DNA of 64,000 nucleotides from Ferrimonas aestuarii. GTDB lineage: Bacteria; Pseudomonadota; Gammaproteobacteria; Enterobacterales; Shewanellaceae. Location: positions 248,001 through 312,000 of the forward strand of contig NZ_SWCJ01000002.1 of the NCBI RefSeq assembly GCF_005116665.1. The letters are read 5' to 3'. Made by a program: the position numbers and the translations under genes. This document shows positions 18,170 through 25,582 of this stretch, in pieces. Position 1 is the stretch's first letter. Every line of letters starts with the position of its first letter. The notes under the pieces were generated by a model, which had not been told where the DNA came from, did not search any database, and saw only the letters and a program-made list of their open reading frames with translations.

Positions 18170-18577
18170 GAGGATCAGCTCTGTTTATCAGTCAATAGAA
18201 ATGGATAACCGCTGATTCTAACAGCTTACAGAGCGGACTCAAATGTCGATTCCGGTTTTTGCGCATCCAAACAGCAATCAATTGATTTAATGCTTAAAAA
18301 GCAGGCGTGATGGTTTAGAACCGGCTCTTTCGTTAGCCCGCTGAGTGGCAACTTAGCAAAAGGAGTTCAACTGATGTTGGTGGAGGCTAAAGTTCAGCCA
18401 TTCGCCCTTGACGTGTAAATTATAGCATACAGCCCAATTCGCGGACGTCACAAAAACCACGCTCACCGCTGAATTTTATGGAATTTTAGAAAGACAGGGT
18501 GGAATCATATTGTGACAAGCGTATAGTCAACGATACAAAATGAAAAAACACCTAATTTGTTCTAGGAGTATCACCAA
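18170..18577. other. 408-base divergent intergenic region before trpB
   Basis: Shared upstream region of the YebC-family gene and trpB. The only coding-like signal is a 14-codon ORF at 18374-18418 with an ideal AAGGAG ribosome site. No tRNA, riboswitch or Trp-rich leader recognised. Confidence 0.5.
18374..18418 (+). CDS. possible 14-residue leader peptide upstream of trpB
   Basis: ATG with AAAAGGAG ending 8 bases upstream, then 14 codons (MLVEAKVQPFALDV) and TAA. It ends 159 bases before trpB on the same strand. It contains no tryptophan, so it is not a classical trp attenuator peptide. The ribosome site is as good as that of real genes nearby, but coding status is unproven. Confidence 0.3.
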   Translation: MLVEAKVQPFALDV

Positions 18578-19774
18578 ATGACTGACTTTGCCCCTATGCC
18601 AGACACCAATGGATTTTTCGGCCAATATGGGGGCCAGTTGGTCCCACCAGAGCTCAAACAGGTGATGCATGAAATTGACTTGGCGTATGAAGAGATCCGT
18701 AATACTGAGAAGTTTCAAAATGAGCTGATGAAACTGTTTCAAGATTATGTCGGCCGTCCAAGCCCAATCTACCACGCACAGCGTTTAAGTGAGCAGTTAG
18801 GCGGAGCTCAGATCTACCTAAAACGAGAGGACTTAAACCATACCGGTGCCCACAAGATTAATCACTGCCTAGGTGAAGCGCTGCTTGCTAAATTCATGGG
18901 CAAGAAAAAAGTGATTGCCGAAACCGGGGCAGGACAACATGGCGTTGCGTTGGCAACCGCGTGTGCCTTAGTTGGGATTCCTTGTGAAATACACATGGGA
19001 CAAGTGGACATTGAAAAAGAGCATCCAAATGTCACCAAGATGAAGATTTTGGGCTGCAAGCTTGTTCCGGTCACGCGGGGAACGGCAACCCTAAAAGATG
19101 CGGTAGACAGTGCATTTGAGGAGTACCTAAAAGATCCACAAAACACCATCTATGCCATTGGCTCTGTGGTTGGGCCCCATCCTTTTCCTAAAATGGTTCG
19201 AGACTTTCAAAGCATTATTGGCCGAGAAGCAAGACAGCAGTTCCAAGATAAGTATCAGTGCCTTCCTCACTATATTACCGCGTGTGTTGGCGGCGGCTCT
19301 AACGCCATGGGCCTGTTCACTGCATTCTTAAATGATGACGGGGTTAACATCGTTGGTGTGGAGCCAGCAGGGAAGGGCCTTGATACGGATATGCACTCAG
19401 CCACTCTGACCTTAGGTACCCCAGGTGAACTTCATGGCTTTAAGTGCTACGTGCTGCAAGATAGTGAAGGGCAGCCTCTTCCGGTTCACTCCATCGCTTC
19501 CGGTTTAGATTATCCGGGAGTTGGACCTCAGCACTGCTATCTGAAAGATATTGAAAGAGTGAATTATGAGTCGGTGACAGATGAGGAATGTTTGGAGGCC
19601 TTTATGACCTTATCCCGCGTTGAAGGGATCATTCCAGCACTGGAAAGCGCCCACGCTGTCGCTTGGGCGATGAAGAAAGCCAAGACATTGCCGCCTGAGC
19701 AACACATATTGGTGAACCTATCGGGCCGAGGCGACAAAGACGCCGATTACGTGGCTGAAAAACTGAATCTTTGA
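18578..19774 (+). CDS. trpB: tryptophan synthase beta chain, stand-alone copy
   Basis: PLP enzyme joining indole and serine to make tryptophan, 398 residues. Seen: the N-terminal [17 protein letters not shown] lysine K93 (HTGAHKIN), catalytic E115 (ETGAGQHG), and phosphate-binding GGGSNAMG near 236. The core is canonical, but the COMM-domain segment that contacts TrpA (about 135-180) differs noticeably from E. coli, for example [12 protein letters not shown] in place of GAEDVERQSPNV. No trpA or other trp gene adjoins, so it may use free indole or serve as a second, alpha-independent copy. AGGAG lies 9 bases before the ATG. Confidence 0.93.
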   Translation: MTDFAPMPDTNGFFGQYGGQLVPPELKQVMHEIDLAYEEIRNTEKFQNELMKLFQDYVGRPSPIYHAQRLSEQLGGAQIYLKREDLNHTGAHKINHCLGEALLAKFMGKKKVIAETGAGQHGVALATACALVGIPCEIHMGQVDIEKEHPNVTKMKILGCKLVPVTRGTATLKDAVDSAFEEYLKDPQNTIYAIGSVVGPHPFPKMVRDFQSIIGREARQQFQDKYQCLPHYITACVGGGSNAMGLFTAFLNDDGVNIVGVEPAGKGLDTDMHSATLTLGTPGELHGFKCYVLQDSEGQPLPVHSIASGLDYPGVGPQHCYLKDIERVNYESVTDEECLEAFMTLSRVEGIIPALESAHAVAWAMKKAKTLPPEQHILVNLSGRGDKDADYVAEKLNL

Positions 19775-19839
19775 TAACTGATTAAGCACTGTACCTACCT
19801 CCTATTCAATGACGATAGGGGGTAGGGAAGTGGCGTATC

Positions 19840-20466
19840 TTATCGAGCGTAATCTAGTAATTTTTGCTCCAGTTCCCCTGTCGCCATACAAACAACCCCA
19901 TCACCATTGCTCTCTTCATACGCCGATTTTGTTGAAAAATCGAATACAAAGCTGTCTCTTTGAACTAGCTGATTTCCATTATTGCGGTATTCAATATCCG
20001 CCTTAAGTAGGTATTTGGTGTTTACACTGACCACGGTGTTTTCGCCTTCGGGTGCGAGATAGATATTGGTTCGGCCTTCAAGGTAGGTCTTTCTGTTGGC
20101 GTTAAACAGCACGCCAAAGTCATTGGTAAACGGAAATTGAGTCGATTGGGCAGGATCATAAACAAAGGATTGAGTGCCATAGGCGTTCTTAAACTGTCGT
20201 GTGGACAGGCCACAACTGACAAATTCCATTGGCCTTGAAGTCGAAAAAGAGACGTTAATAATCCGAGAGTTTTTCTCAATGTTATTGATAACAAAAAAGT
20301 CGGCAGCCAAATTGCGAACAAGGCGATCCCAGACCTGGTCAAAGTCTTGATTAAGAATGATCTGATTGTTTACGTGTTTAGAGTCTGGTTTGGCATATTG
20401 CAAACTCGATGACGCACAGCCAGACAATGTCAGCACAGAGACGGCCGCAAGGTAATGCAGTTTCAT
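19840..20466 (-). CDS. putative outer-membrane or periplasmic lipoprotein
   Basis: Predicted lipoprotein of 208 residues, function unknown. Seen: signal peptide MKLHYLAAVSVLTLSGC with lipobox LSGC and cleavage before C17, then a mixed alpha-beta domain (segments FDQVWDRLVRNLAADFFVINNIEKNSRIINVSF) that recalls NlpC/BamC-like or DUF-type periplasmic domains with a helix followed by beta strands. The first ATG of the open frame at 20613 lies 49 codons upstream and lacks a signal-peptide structure, so 20466 is preferred. It is convergent with trpB (66-base gap). Confidence 0.8.
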   Translation of the reverse strand: MKLHYLAAVSVLTLSGCASSSLQYAKPDSKHVNNQIILNQDFDQVWDRLVRNLAADFFVINNIEKNSRIINVSFSTSRPMEFVSCGLSTRQFKNAYGTQSFVYDPAQSTQFPFTNDFGVLFNANRKTYLEGRTNIYLAPEGENTVVSVNTKYLLKADIEYRNNGNQLVQRDSFVFDFSTKSAYEESNGDGVVCMATGELEQKLLDYAR

Positions 20467-20667
20467 ATTGGATAGCTCAAAACGGGTTTTAGATACAATG
20501 CATGTAAGCAATTCGAAGATGGGGCTCACCAATGAGTGAAGCGAGTGAATTCTTGCAAATTCATCAACGGAGAAACACCGAAAATCGCTGGGGCTCGGAT
20601 TAAGTCTGCTCATAAAATAGTGCTAAGCTCTAAATCAATTATCAATAACACAAGGAGCAGATGAGTC

Positions 20668-20763
20668 ATGGAAGTAGAGTTATCGAAGCGCGCTCTTACC
20701 AAGAGACATATCATTTACCATAATATACATTGTACGCATATAGGAATTTTGAGAATCGTATAG
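20668..20763 (+). CDS. possible small protein of 31 residues
   Basis: ATG at 20668 with AAGGAG at 20652-20657 (10-base spacing), 31 codons beginning MEVELSKRALTKRH and ending in TAG. An overlapping frame from the ATG at 20661 gives a 20-residue peptide beginning MSHGSRVIEARS; only one could be real. A perfect hairpin follows 20 bases after the stop, which could end a short transcript. Not recognised; it may also be a gene remnant. Confidence 0.25.
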   Translation: MEVELSKRALTKRHIIYHNIHCTHIGILRIV

Positions 20764-20782
20764 AACAGCCGTGGTTAGCAAG

Positions 20783-20808
20783 ATGCCGATAAATAGCGTT
20801 ATCGGCAT
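20783..20808. other. dif-like 10-6-10 palindrome beside a tyrosine recombinase
   Basis: Perfect 10-bp arms ATGCCGATAA (20783-20792) and TTATCGGCAT (20799-20808) around the 6-base centre ATAGCG. The inner arm ends ATAA-N6-TTAT are those of Xer/dif core sites. It lies 22 bases beyond the stop codon of the recombinase. It could be a crossover site or a transcript-end hairpin; no T tract follows. Confidence 0.45.
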
Positions 20809-20829
20809 TATTGCTTAGTCGTGGAACGA

Positions 20830-22122
20830 CTAGGTTTCAGTTTGGCTTAGCTGATCAATGGGTTTATTTGATGCTGACTGATGTCGTTCAACTCGACTGG
20901 TGTACAGATATCTTGATGTGGTGTCGATGCTATCGTGGCGCGCGTCTGCCTGTACGTGGGACAACGGCCTACCATGGAGATTGATATCATGGCTAATGCC
21001 ACTGTGGCGCAAACTGTGGCTGGACAGCATCCGCATCTCGTTAGCGTCCATCAGCAATCCATCAGCCGCCGCATTGTCTGCCGCCATTTGGATGACGTTA
21101 TCCACCAACTCTCGCACTTGGCGGATGCCAAGGTTGGCTGCTTTAATGCCCGCATCACGTCCGTGACCCGAGGCTTTGTGCCGAACAAACAGCGGCGTTT
21201 GTTCATCTGGACTTGGCAAATCGCTTAATCCTAAAAATCGACGATATTGAATTAGCGCTGCCAACAATTCATTGGATACGGCGACGGTTCCGGACTTACC
21301 AGATTTACTCACGGGAACGAAAAATCCCCATACGCCGGTCTTTTTATCACGGCGAAACTGTCCCATGATCGGCGAAAACCCGGGTCTGGCAGACACCTCT
21401 GAGATCCGCAGATAACAGCTGTACATCAGAATAATCAGAAATCGGCTGCGCTCATGAACTTTAGGCTCTGTTTGCGCCATCTGGTTCACGGTACTGATTA
21501 CGTAAGACCATTGAAGCTCACTGAAGCTTTTCAATTGCTCGTTATCTTCCCGCGATGTCTCGTGTTGATCTCGCCGTTTATAGCGTCCGGCGCGAAGTAA
21601 AATGGCCGCGGGATTTCTCTCAACGTAATCCAGATCGATGAGATACGAGAAAAAAGCCGATAACAGAGCCAGCTTGGTGCGAATGGCAGAGTGAGATAAC
21701 TGATAACCAAGCGCTTCGCCCAAGGCTTTTTTACCTAAAAAGGGCCGCCAGTTTGAGTTAACTGCCCTACTTCCTTTATCTGTCTTAAATTGCGGCACAT
21801 TGCAGTACCCGATCAACTCAATCGGGGGCTGTTGGCAAAAATCGAGGTATCGGGATAAGCGTCGGCGGTCCACATCGAGTATGGATGCCTGTTCAACGCG
21901 CCACAGCCAATTTAAAAAAATGGTTAACTCACTACGGTGACTTTTGAAGTTATTTTCTACGCTTTTTTGTTCCGTCAACCAATCAAAGCTGTACTCATAG
22001 GTCAATCCTGCATCTTCAACCTGACCTAGGATGATAGACGCCAAATCGGCGTTAACCTGTTCATTAGGCGTATCAAAAAATCTTAAGGTATCGAAAAGTG
22101 GCCTAAATGGATTCGGTGCCAT
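20830..22122 (-). CDS. tyrosine recombinase under probable LexA control
   Basis: Site-specific recombinase of the tyrosine family, 430 residues. Seen: a long N-terminal DNA-binding region (about 25-185) and a catalytic domain with R in CYLRISEV (about 236), K in VSKSGKSG (about 274), HSLRH (about 370), second H in ARHDSID and nucleophile Y in TTSRYLY near 400. All catalytic positions are present. The N-terminal part is longer than in XerC/D. The ATG at 22122 has GGGGAC upstream. It is divergent from a Lon-family protease, and a near-consensus LexA box lies 22-37 bases before its start. No phage or transposon genes adjoin, so its DNA target is unknown. Confidence 0.9.
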   Translation of the reverse strand: MAPNPFRPLFDTLRFFDTPNEQVNADLASIILGQVEDAGLTYEYSFDWLTEQKSVENNFKSHRSELTIFLNWLWRVEQASILDVDRRRLSRYLDFCQQPPIELIGYCNVPQFKTDKGSRAVNSNWRPFLGKKALGEALGYQLSHSAIRTKLALLSAFFSYLIDLDYVERNPAAILLRAGRYKRRDQHETSREDNEQLKSFSELQWSYVISTVNQMAQTEPKVHERSRFLIILMYSCYLRISEVSARPGFSPIMGQFRRDKKTGVWGFFVPVSKSGKSGTVAVSNELLAALIQYRRFLGLSDLPSPDEQTPLFVRHKASGHGRDAGIKAANLGIRQVRELVDNVIQMAADNAAADGLLMDANEMRMLSSHSLRHSGISHDINLHGRPLSHVQADARHDSIDTTSRYLYTSRVERHQSASNKPIDQLSQTET

Positions 22123-22143
22123 GTCGTCCCCAAAAAATCAAAA

Positions 22144-22159
22144 CTGTATATTTATACAG
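22144..22159. promoter_or_regulatory. LexA (SOS) box in the divergent recombinase/protease promoter
   Basis: CTGTATATTTATACAG fits the gammaproteobacterial LexA pattern CTGT-N8-ACAG with the preferred AT-rich centre; flanking bases AA and TA are also close to the E. coli consensus. It overlaps AT-rich -10-like sequence 22 bases upstream of the recombinase ATG and 43 bases upstream of the protease start. Confidence 0.85.
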
Positions 22160-22201
22160 TATAGAGTAAAACTGCCACCAATCCATCCTGTTTGCGCTCT
22201 A

Positions 22202-23869
22202 ATGTGGTATATTTCTCCTCTTTTTACTCAGTCGGAGAACGGCCAGTTGGTCAATCGCCAAACCTATAGACTTCACGAGTCACTACTGCAGCTTCAGATC
22301 CCAAGCACAACCTCATTCGCTGAGCCCAAAACGCAGTCTCCACTGCTGTTTGGCCAGCCTCGAGTCATCGAAGCTTGGCAAGGCCTGCTGTCCAATGGAC
22401 ACAATCACCTGTTCTTGGCCGGTATGCCAGGTCTATCGCCAATGGCCGTAGTACGCGCCCTACTCTCTGAGTTCCCCCAAGCACACTTCGGTGTTGATCG
22501 CGACACCTCGGTCTATTTTATGGATCGGATCATTAGTCGCATCGCGTTGATTGGTGATGAAAATCAGCCTGGTCTGCTGTTTCAAAAATCTCTACTGATC
22601 ATCCCAGTTGAATATATCCTGGAACGTCCCGCCGCGTATTGGCCGCTAAAACAGGTGCTGGAGTGCGGCGGCGCACAGTTGGGTGACAACTGGCACGAAC
22701 TGAAAAGTCAGGTGGTGATTCTGGGCAGCGCCGGCGATTACGACAACCTAAACGGCTTTGATGCCGGATTTAGTGACCGCTTTTCACTGTACGCCGAGTG
22801 CCAACCTGAGTGGGACATCGAAGACAACACTCAGATTGACTCTTGGTTAACCGCGGTAAACCAAGTGTGCCAACTCACTTGTGGACGCTCGCTTTCCATC
22901 GACGCAGCAAAAATGATGGCCCAGTACGCCAGCCGCTTAGTCGAACATCAGCATAAGTTGTCTTTATGCTGGGAGGAGTTGGCCAAGCTGTTTCGTTTGG
23001 CATCTCCAAGCGATGCCCCGTTGACCCGACAGGAGATTTTGGAACTTCAGTTGCGTCAACAGAATATGCACAACGCCTTAGAAAAAAGCTCCCACGAGGC
23101 CATTTTAGAGCAAACGGTGTTGGTACAAACCGAAGGGGAAGCGGTCGGCCAAATTAATGGCCTAACGGTGGTGGATTATTGTGGTCACAGCTATGGCGAA
23201 CCAGCACGTATCACCACTACCGTGCATTACGGTGATGGCGAAGTTGCCGACGTTGAACGTAAATCTGAGCTTGGGGGTAACATCCATGCTAAAGGTATGA
23301 TGATTCTGTCGGCGTGTCTGTACCGTCTGTTTGGCCGAGATGCGCCACTGCACCTCAACGCTAATATTGTGTTTGAGCAATCCTATCAAACCATCGACGG
23401 CGACAGCGCTTCTCTCGCGGAGTATTGCGGCTTGATCTCTGCCATTGCCGACGCCCCAATCTCTCAAGAGCTGGCGATGACCGGCGCAGTGGACCAATTT
23501 GGTAACGTGCAGGCAATTGGTGGTATCAATCAAAAAATTGAAGGCTTCTTCCGAGTTTGTGCCAGTCGCGGGCTAACCGGAAAACAAGGAGTCATCCTAC
23601 CAAAAGCTAACGTGCGTCAGCTTAACCTAACGCAAGAGGTCGTTGACGCGGTAGCGAATGGACGCTTCCACCTGTATCAAGTAACAAAAGTAGAACACGC
23701 ACTGGAGCTGGCAACCTCCATCCCAATGGCCGACGCCGACGAGGATAATCAGTACCCTAAAGACAGTTTGTACGGTTTGGTTCAGCGCCGTCTATTGCAG
23801 CTGATTGGGGATGACGACATGTCATTAACATTGTGGCAACGAGTTAAACACAGGTTTGGCCTTAGCTGA
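22202..23869 (+). CDS. Lon-family ATP-independent-type protease (LonB/YcbZ-like)
   Basis: Homologue of the protease YcbZ (also called LonH/LapA) that neighbours fabA in enteric bacteria. Seen in 555 residues: a degenerate AAA-like N-terminal half without a clear Walker A (LAGMPGLSP replaces GxxGxGKT), then a Lon proteolytic domain with catalytic S402 (DGDSASLAE) and K445 (NQKIEGF), 43 residues apart as in Lon. The segment ERKSELGGNIHAKGMMI is a hallmark. The start is uncertain: ATG 22202 has no ribosome site, and a TTG at 22247 region preceded by GGAG is an alternative. It shares the LexA-box promoter with the divergent recombinase and precedes fabA by 64 bases. Confidence 0.9.
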   Translation: MWYISPLFTQSENGQLVNRQTYRLHESLLQLQIPSTTSFAEPKTQSPLLFGQPRVIEAWQGLLSNGHNHLFLAGMPGLSPMAVVRALLSEFPQAHFGVDRDTSVYFMDRIISRIALIGDENQPGLLFQKSLLIIPVEYILERPAAYWPLKQVLECGGAQLGDNWHELKSQVVILGSAGDYDNLNGFDAGFSDRFSLYAECQPEWDIEDNTQIDSWLTAVNQVCQLTCGRSLSIDAAKMMAQYASRLVEHQHKLSLCWEELAKLFRLASPSDAPLTRQEILELQLRQQNMHNALEKSSHEAILEQTVLVQTEGEAVGQINGLTVVDYCGHSYGEPARITTTVHYGDGEVADVERKSELGGNIHAKGMMILSACLYRLFGRDAPLHLNANIVFEQSYQTIDGDSASLAEYCGLISAIADAPISQELAMTGAVDQFGNVQAIGGINQKIEGFFRVCASRGLTGKQGVILPKANVRQLNLTQEVVDAVANGRFHLYQVTKVEHALELATSIPMADADEDNQYPKDSLYGLVQRRLLQLIGDDDMSLTLWQRVKHRFGLS

Positions 23870-23881
23870 TCGGAGTTGTTT

Positions 23882-23899
23882 AGCTTACATGTGTTCGCT
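23882..23899. promoter_or_regulatory. FabR-like operator upstream of fabA
   Basis: AGCTTACATGTGTTCGCT closely resembles the FabR operator found before fabA and fabB in E. coli and relatives (AGCGTACA-type left half, TGTTCGCT or TGTTAGCT right half). It ends 34 bases before the fabA ATG. FabR represses unsaturated fatty acid synthesis genes in response to acyl-ACP or acyl-CoA pools. Confidence 0.75.
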
Positions 23900-23933
23900 A
23901 ATCTGGCATCAGATTTTTTAAGGATGTCAGATT

Positions 23934-24482
23934 ATGCCAGCTACCGCGACACAACTAGTGGCCACCGAAGAACAATGTGACCAGTTTTCTAAAGAGCAAC
24001 TGATCGCCAGTGGCCACGGTGCCCTATTTACTCAAGAATCCCCTCGCCTACCTAAAGACAACATGTTGATGCTGGACCGTATTGCCCGCATCAGCGATCA
24101 AGGCGGTCGATTTGATAAAGGGGAAATCATTGCCGAGCTGGACATCGATCCGAGCCTTTGGTTTTTCGATTGTCACTTCGAGACCGACCCTGTTATGCCT
24201 GGGTGTTTGGGTTTGGATGCCATGTGGCAGTTGGTGGGTTTCTTCCTTGCATGGCAAGGCGCCAAAGGAAAAGGTCGCGCACTGGGCGTTGGTGAAGTGA
24301 AGTTTACCGGTCAAGTGTTGCCTACGGCGAAAAAAGTCACTTACCACATTCACCTAAAACGTGTTATCAACCGTAAGTTGGTGATGGGCATGGCCGATGC
24401 GGATCTCTTTGTTGATGGCCGCTTGATCTACCAAGCGACCGATCTAAAAGTGGGCGTCTTCCAAGACACCAGCCACTTTTAA
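23934..24482 (+). CDS. fabA: 3-hydroxydecanoyl-ACP dehydratase/isomerase
   Basis: Dehydrates 3-hydroxydecanoyl-ACP and isomerises the product to the cis-3 form, the branch point for unsaturated fatty acids. Seen: a single hot-dog domain with catalytic H81 ([12 protein letters not shown]) and D95 (CLGLDAMWQ), 14 residues apart as H70 and D84 in E. coli. Length 182 is about ten residues longer at the N-terminus than E. coli FabA. AAGGA lies 9 bases upstream of the ATG. Its stop codon overlaps the stop of the convergent peroxidase gene by 4 bases. Confidence 0.97.
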   Translation: MPATATQLVATEEQCDQFSKEQLIASGHGALFTQESPRLPKDNMLMLDRIARISDQGGRFDKGEIIAELDIDPSLWFFDCHFETDPVMPGCLGLDAMWQLVGFFLAWQGAKGKGRALGVGEVKFTGQVLPTAKKVTYHIHLKRVINRKLVMGMADADLFVDGRLIYQATDLKVGVFQDTSHF

Positions 24483-24961
24483 AGTAGCTTTTTAATGTCA
24501 TCGACAATCTGTTCAGGCTTGGTTGTAGGCGCATAGCGCTTTACAACCTGGCCTTGTTTGTCGACCAGGAACTTAGTGAAGTTCCACTTAATGTTCCTTC
24601 CCAAAATACCTGGCTTTTGCTGCTTAAGCCACGCGTACAACGGGTGCTCTTCCCGACCATTCACATCAATTTTCGCAAACAGAGGAAAGCTGATGTTGAA
24701 GTTCAAATCGCAAAAGCCTTTGATCTCCTCATCACTGCCCGATTCCTGCTTGCCAAACTGATTGCACGGAAATGCCAATACGGTAAAACCCTGTTCACCG
24801 AACTGCTGCTGCAGTTTCTCCAAACCTTGATATTGCGGGGTGAAACCACACGCACTGGCGGTGTTGACCACCAACAGCACTTTGCCGCTAAATTCCTCAA
24901 ACGACGTCTCTTGTTGGTTATTTGCTACGGCCGAGAATTGATAGATGTTTTGCGAAGACAT
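24479..24961 (-). CDS. glutathione peroxidase-family thiol peroxidase (BtuE-like)
   Basis: Reduces hydroperoxides using a cysteine rather than selenocysteine, 160 residues, cytoplasmic. Seen: peroxidatic C38 ([11 protein letters not shown]), the FPCNQFG segment with C66 and Q68, and W126-N127 (KWNFTKFL), which complete the catalytic tetrad. A further cysteine C84 (GFCDLNF) may resolve a disulfide through thioredoxin, as in bacterial BtuE-like enzymes. The 3' end overlaps fabA by 4 bases on the opposite strand. Confidence 0.93.
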   Translation of the reverse strand: MSSQNIYQFSAVANNQQETSFEEFSGKVLLVVNTASACGFTPQYQGLEKLQQQFGEQGFTVLAFPCNQFGKQESGSDEEIKGFCDLNFNISFPLFAKIDVNGREEHPLYAWLKQQKPGILGRNIKWNFTKFLVDKQGQVVKRYAPTTKPEQIVDDIKKLL

Positions 24962-25170
24962 GGCATCTCCTTGCCTATGGGACTGAGTATAAACTCGAGT
25001 ATACCTATTAGCCGGATAATCTCACCATAAAAGTGTTGAAAGTTAACGTATTAGTATTGCCAGTCGGCTTATAGAAAAGAGAAACCTAATCTGGTACTAG
25101 GCCCATGCACAGTCGATGCGGCCTAACAATGGAGAGATGATGATTGGTGCCTATAAGGCGCAAATGTATT

Positions 25171-25202
25171 TTAAAACTAGTGAGCCCCCTAGCGGAGGCT
25201 CA
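25171..25202 (-). terminator. terminator after rmf
   Basis: Minus-strand stem TGAGCC/GGCTCA (25197-25202 with 25181-25186) extended by two pairs after one mismatch, followed by CTAGTTTT. It begins 7 bases after the rmf stop. Confidence 0.65.
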
Positions 25203-25208
25203 TCCTGA

Positions 25209-25385
25209 TTACTTGTTAAAAAGTCCGGTTACTCTGCCATCGATGGCGTCACGCCATCCTCCTAGCCAGCGCATTTTGGCGTCGACAGACTGATAGGGAC
25301 AATGTTCCTTTGAACGACCCGATAAACCTGCTTGAAATCCTCGCGATTGTGCCCTTTCTAAACGATCTCGCTTTTGTCTTTTCAT
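25209..25385 (-). CDS. rmf: ribosome modulation factor
   Basis: Binds 70S ribosomes in stationary phase and promotes their pairing into inactive 100S dimers. Seen: 58 residues beginning MKRQKRDRLERAQSRGFQAG, then GRSKEHCPYQ and WLGGWRDA, all nearly the same as E. coli RMF. AAGGA precedes the ATG. It is below a 60-residue ORF cut-off and easily missed. The position near fabA matches E. coli, where rmf is the neighbour of fabA; here a peroxidase gene lies between and rmf is on the other strand. Confidence 0.97.
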   Translation of the reverse strand: MKRQKRDRLERAQSRGFQAGLSGRSKEHCPYQSVDAKMRWLGGWRDAIDGRVTGLFNK

Positions 25386-25538
25386 GTAACGCTCATCCTT
25401 CTTTTTTCGTGTGTACAGGTTGAGGAAGCAACGGCTTCACCCTCACTATTGGCGATTTTTCGATCGCATTCAAGGGGCAATTAAGACATTCCGATGGAAA
25501 ATTTATTAAATTATTGAGAAAGCAGAAACTATTTTGGA

Positions 25539-25565
25539 TAAAAAAAGGGAGCCTAAGCTCCCTTC
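25539..25565 (-). terminator. terminator of the DUF3466 gene
   Basis: Minus-strand stem AAGGGAGC/GCTCCCTT with 4-base loop (25545-25552 with 25557-25564), followed by a run of seven Ts. It starts 17 bases after the stop codon. Confidence 0.9.
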
Positions 25566-25582
25566 ATGTTTAAAACTGTCAC

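Larger units (their letters stand above)
20467..20829. other. 363-base intergenic region with a small ORF and a dif-like palindrome
   Basis: Between the lipoprotein start and the recombinase stop. Contains the AAGGAG-preceded small ORFs at 20661-20723 and 20668-20763 on the plus strand and the perfect 10-6-10 palindrome at 20783-20808. The remainder is AT-rich and holds the promoter of the lipoprotein gene. Confidence 0.5.

Noticed and set aside
18374..18418. Classical trp attenuator
   Set aside because: The peptide has no tryptophan and there is no terminator/antiterminator pair before trpB.
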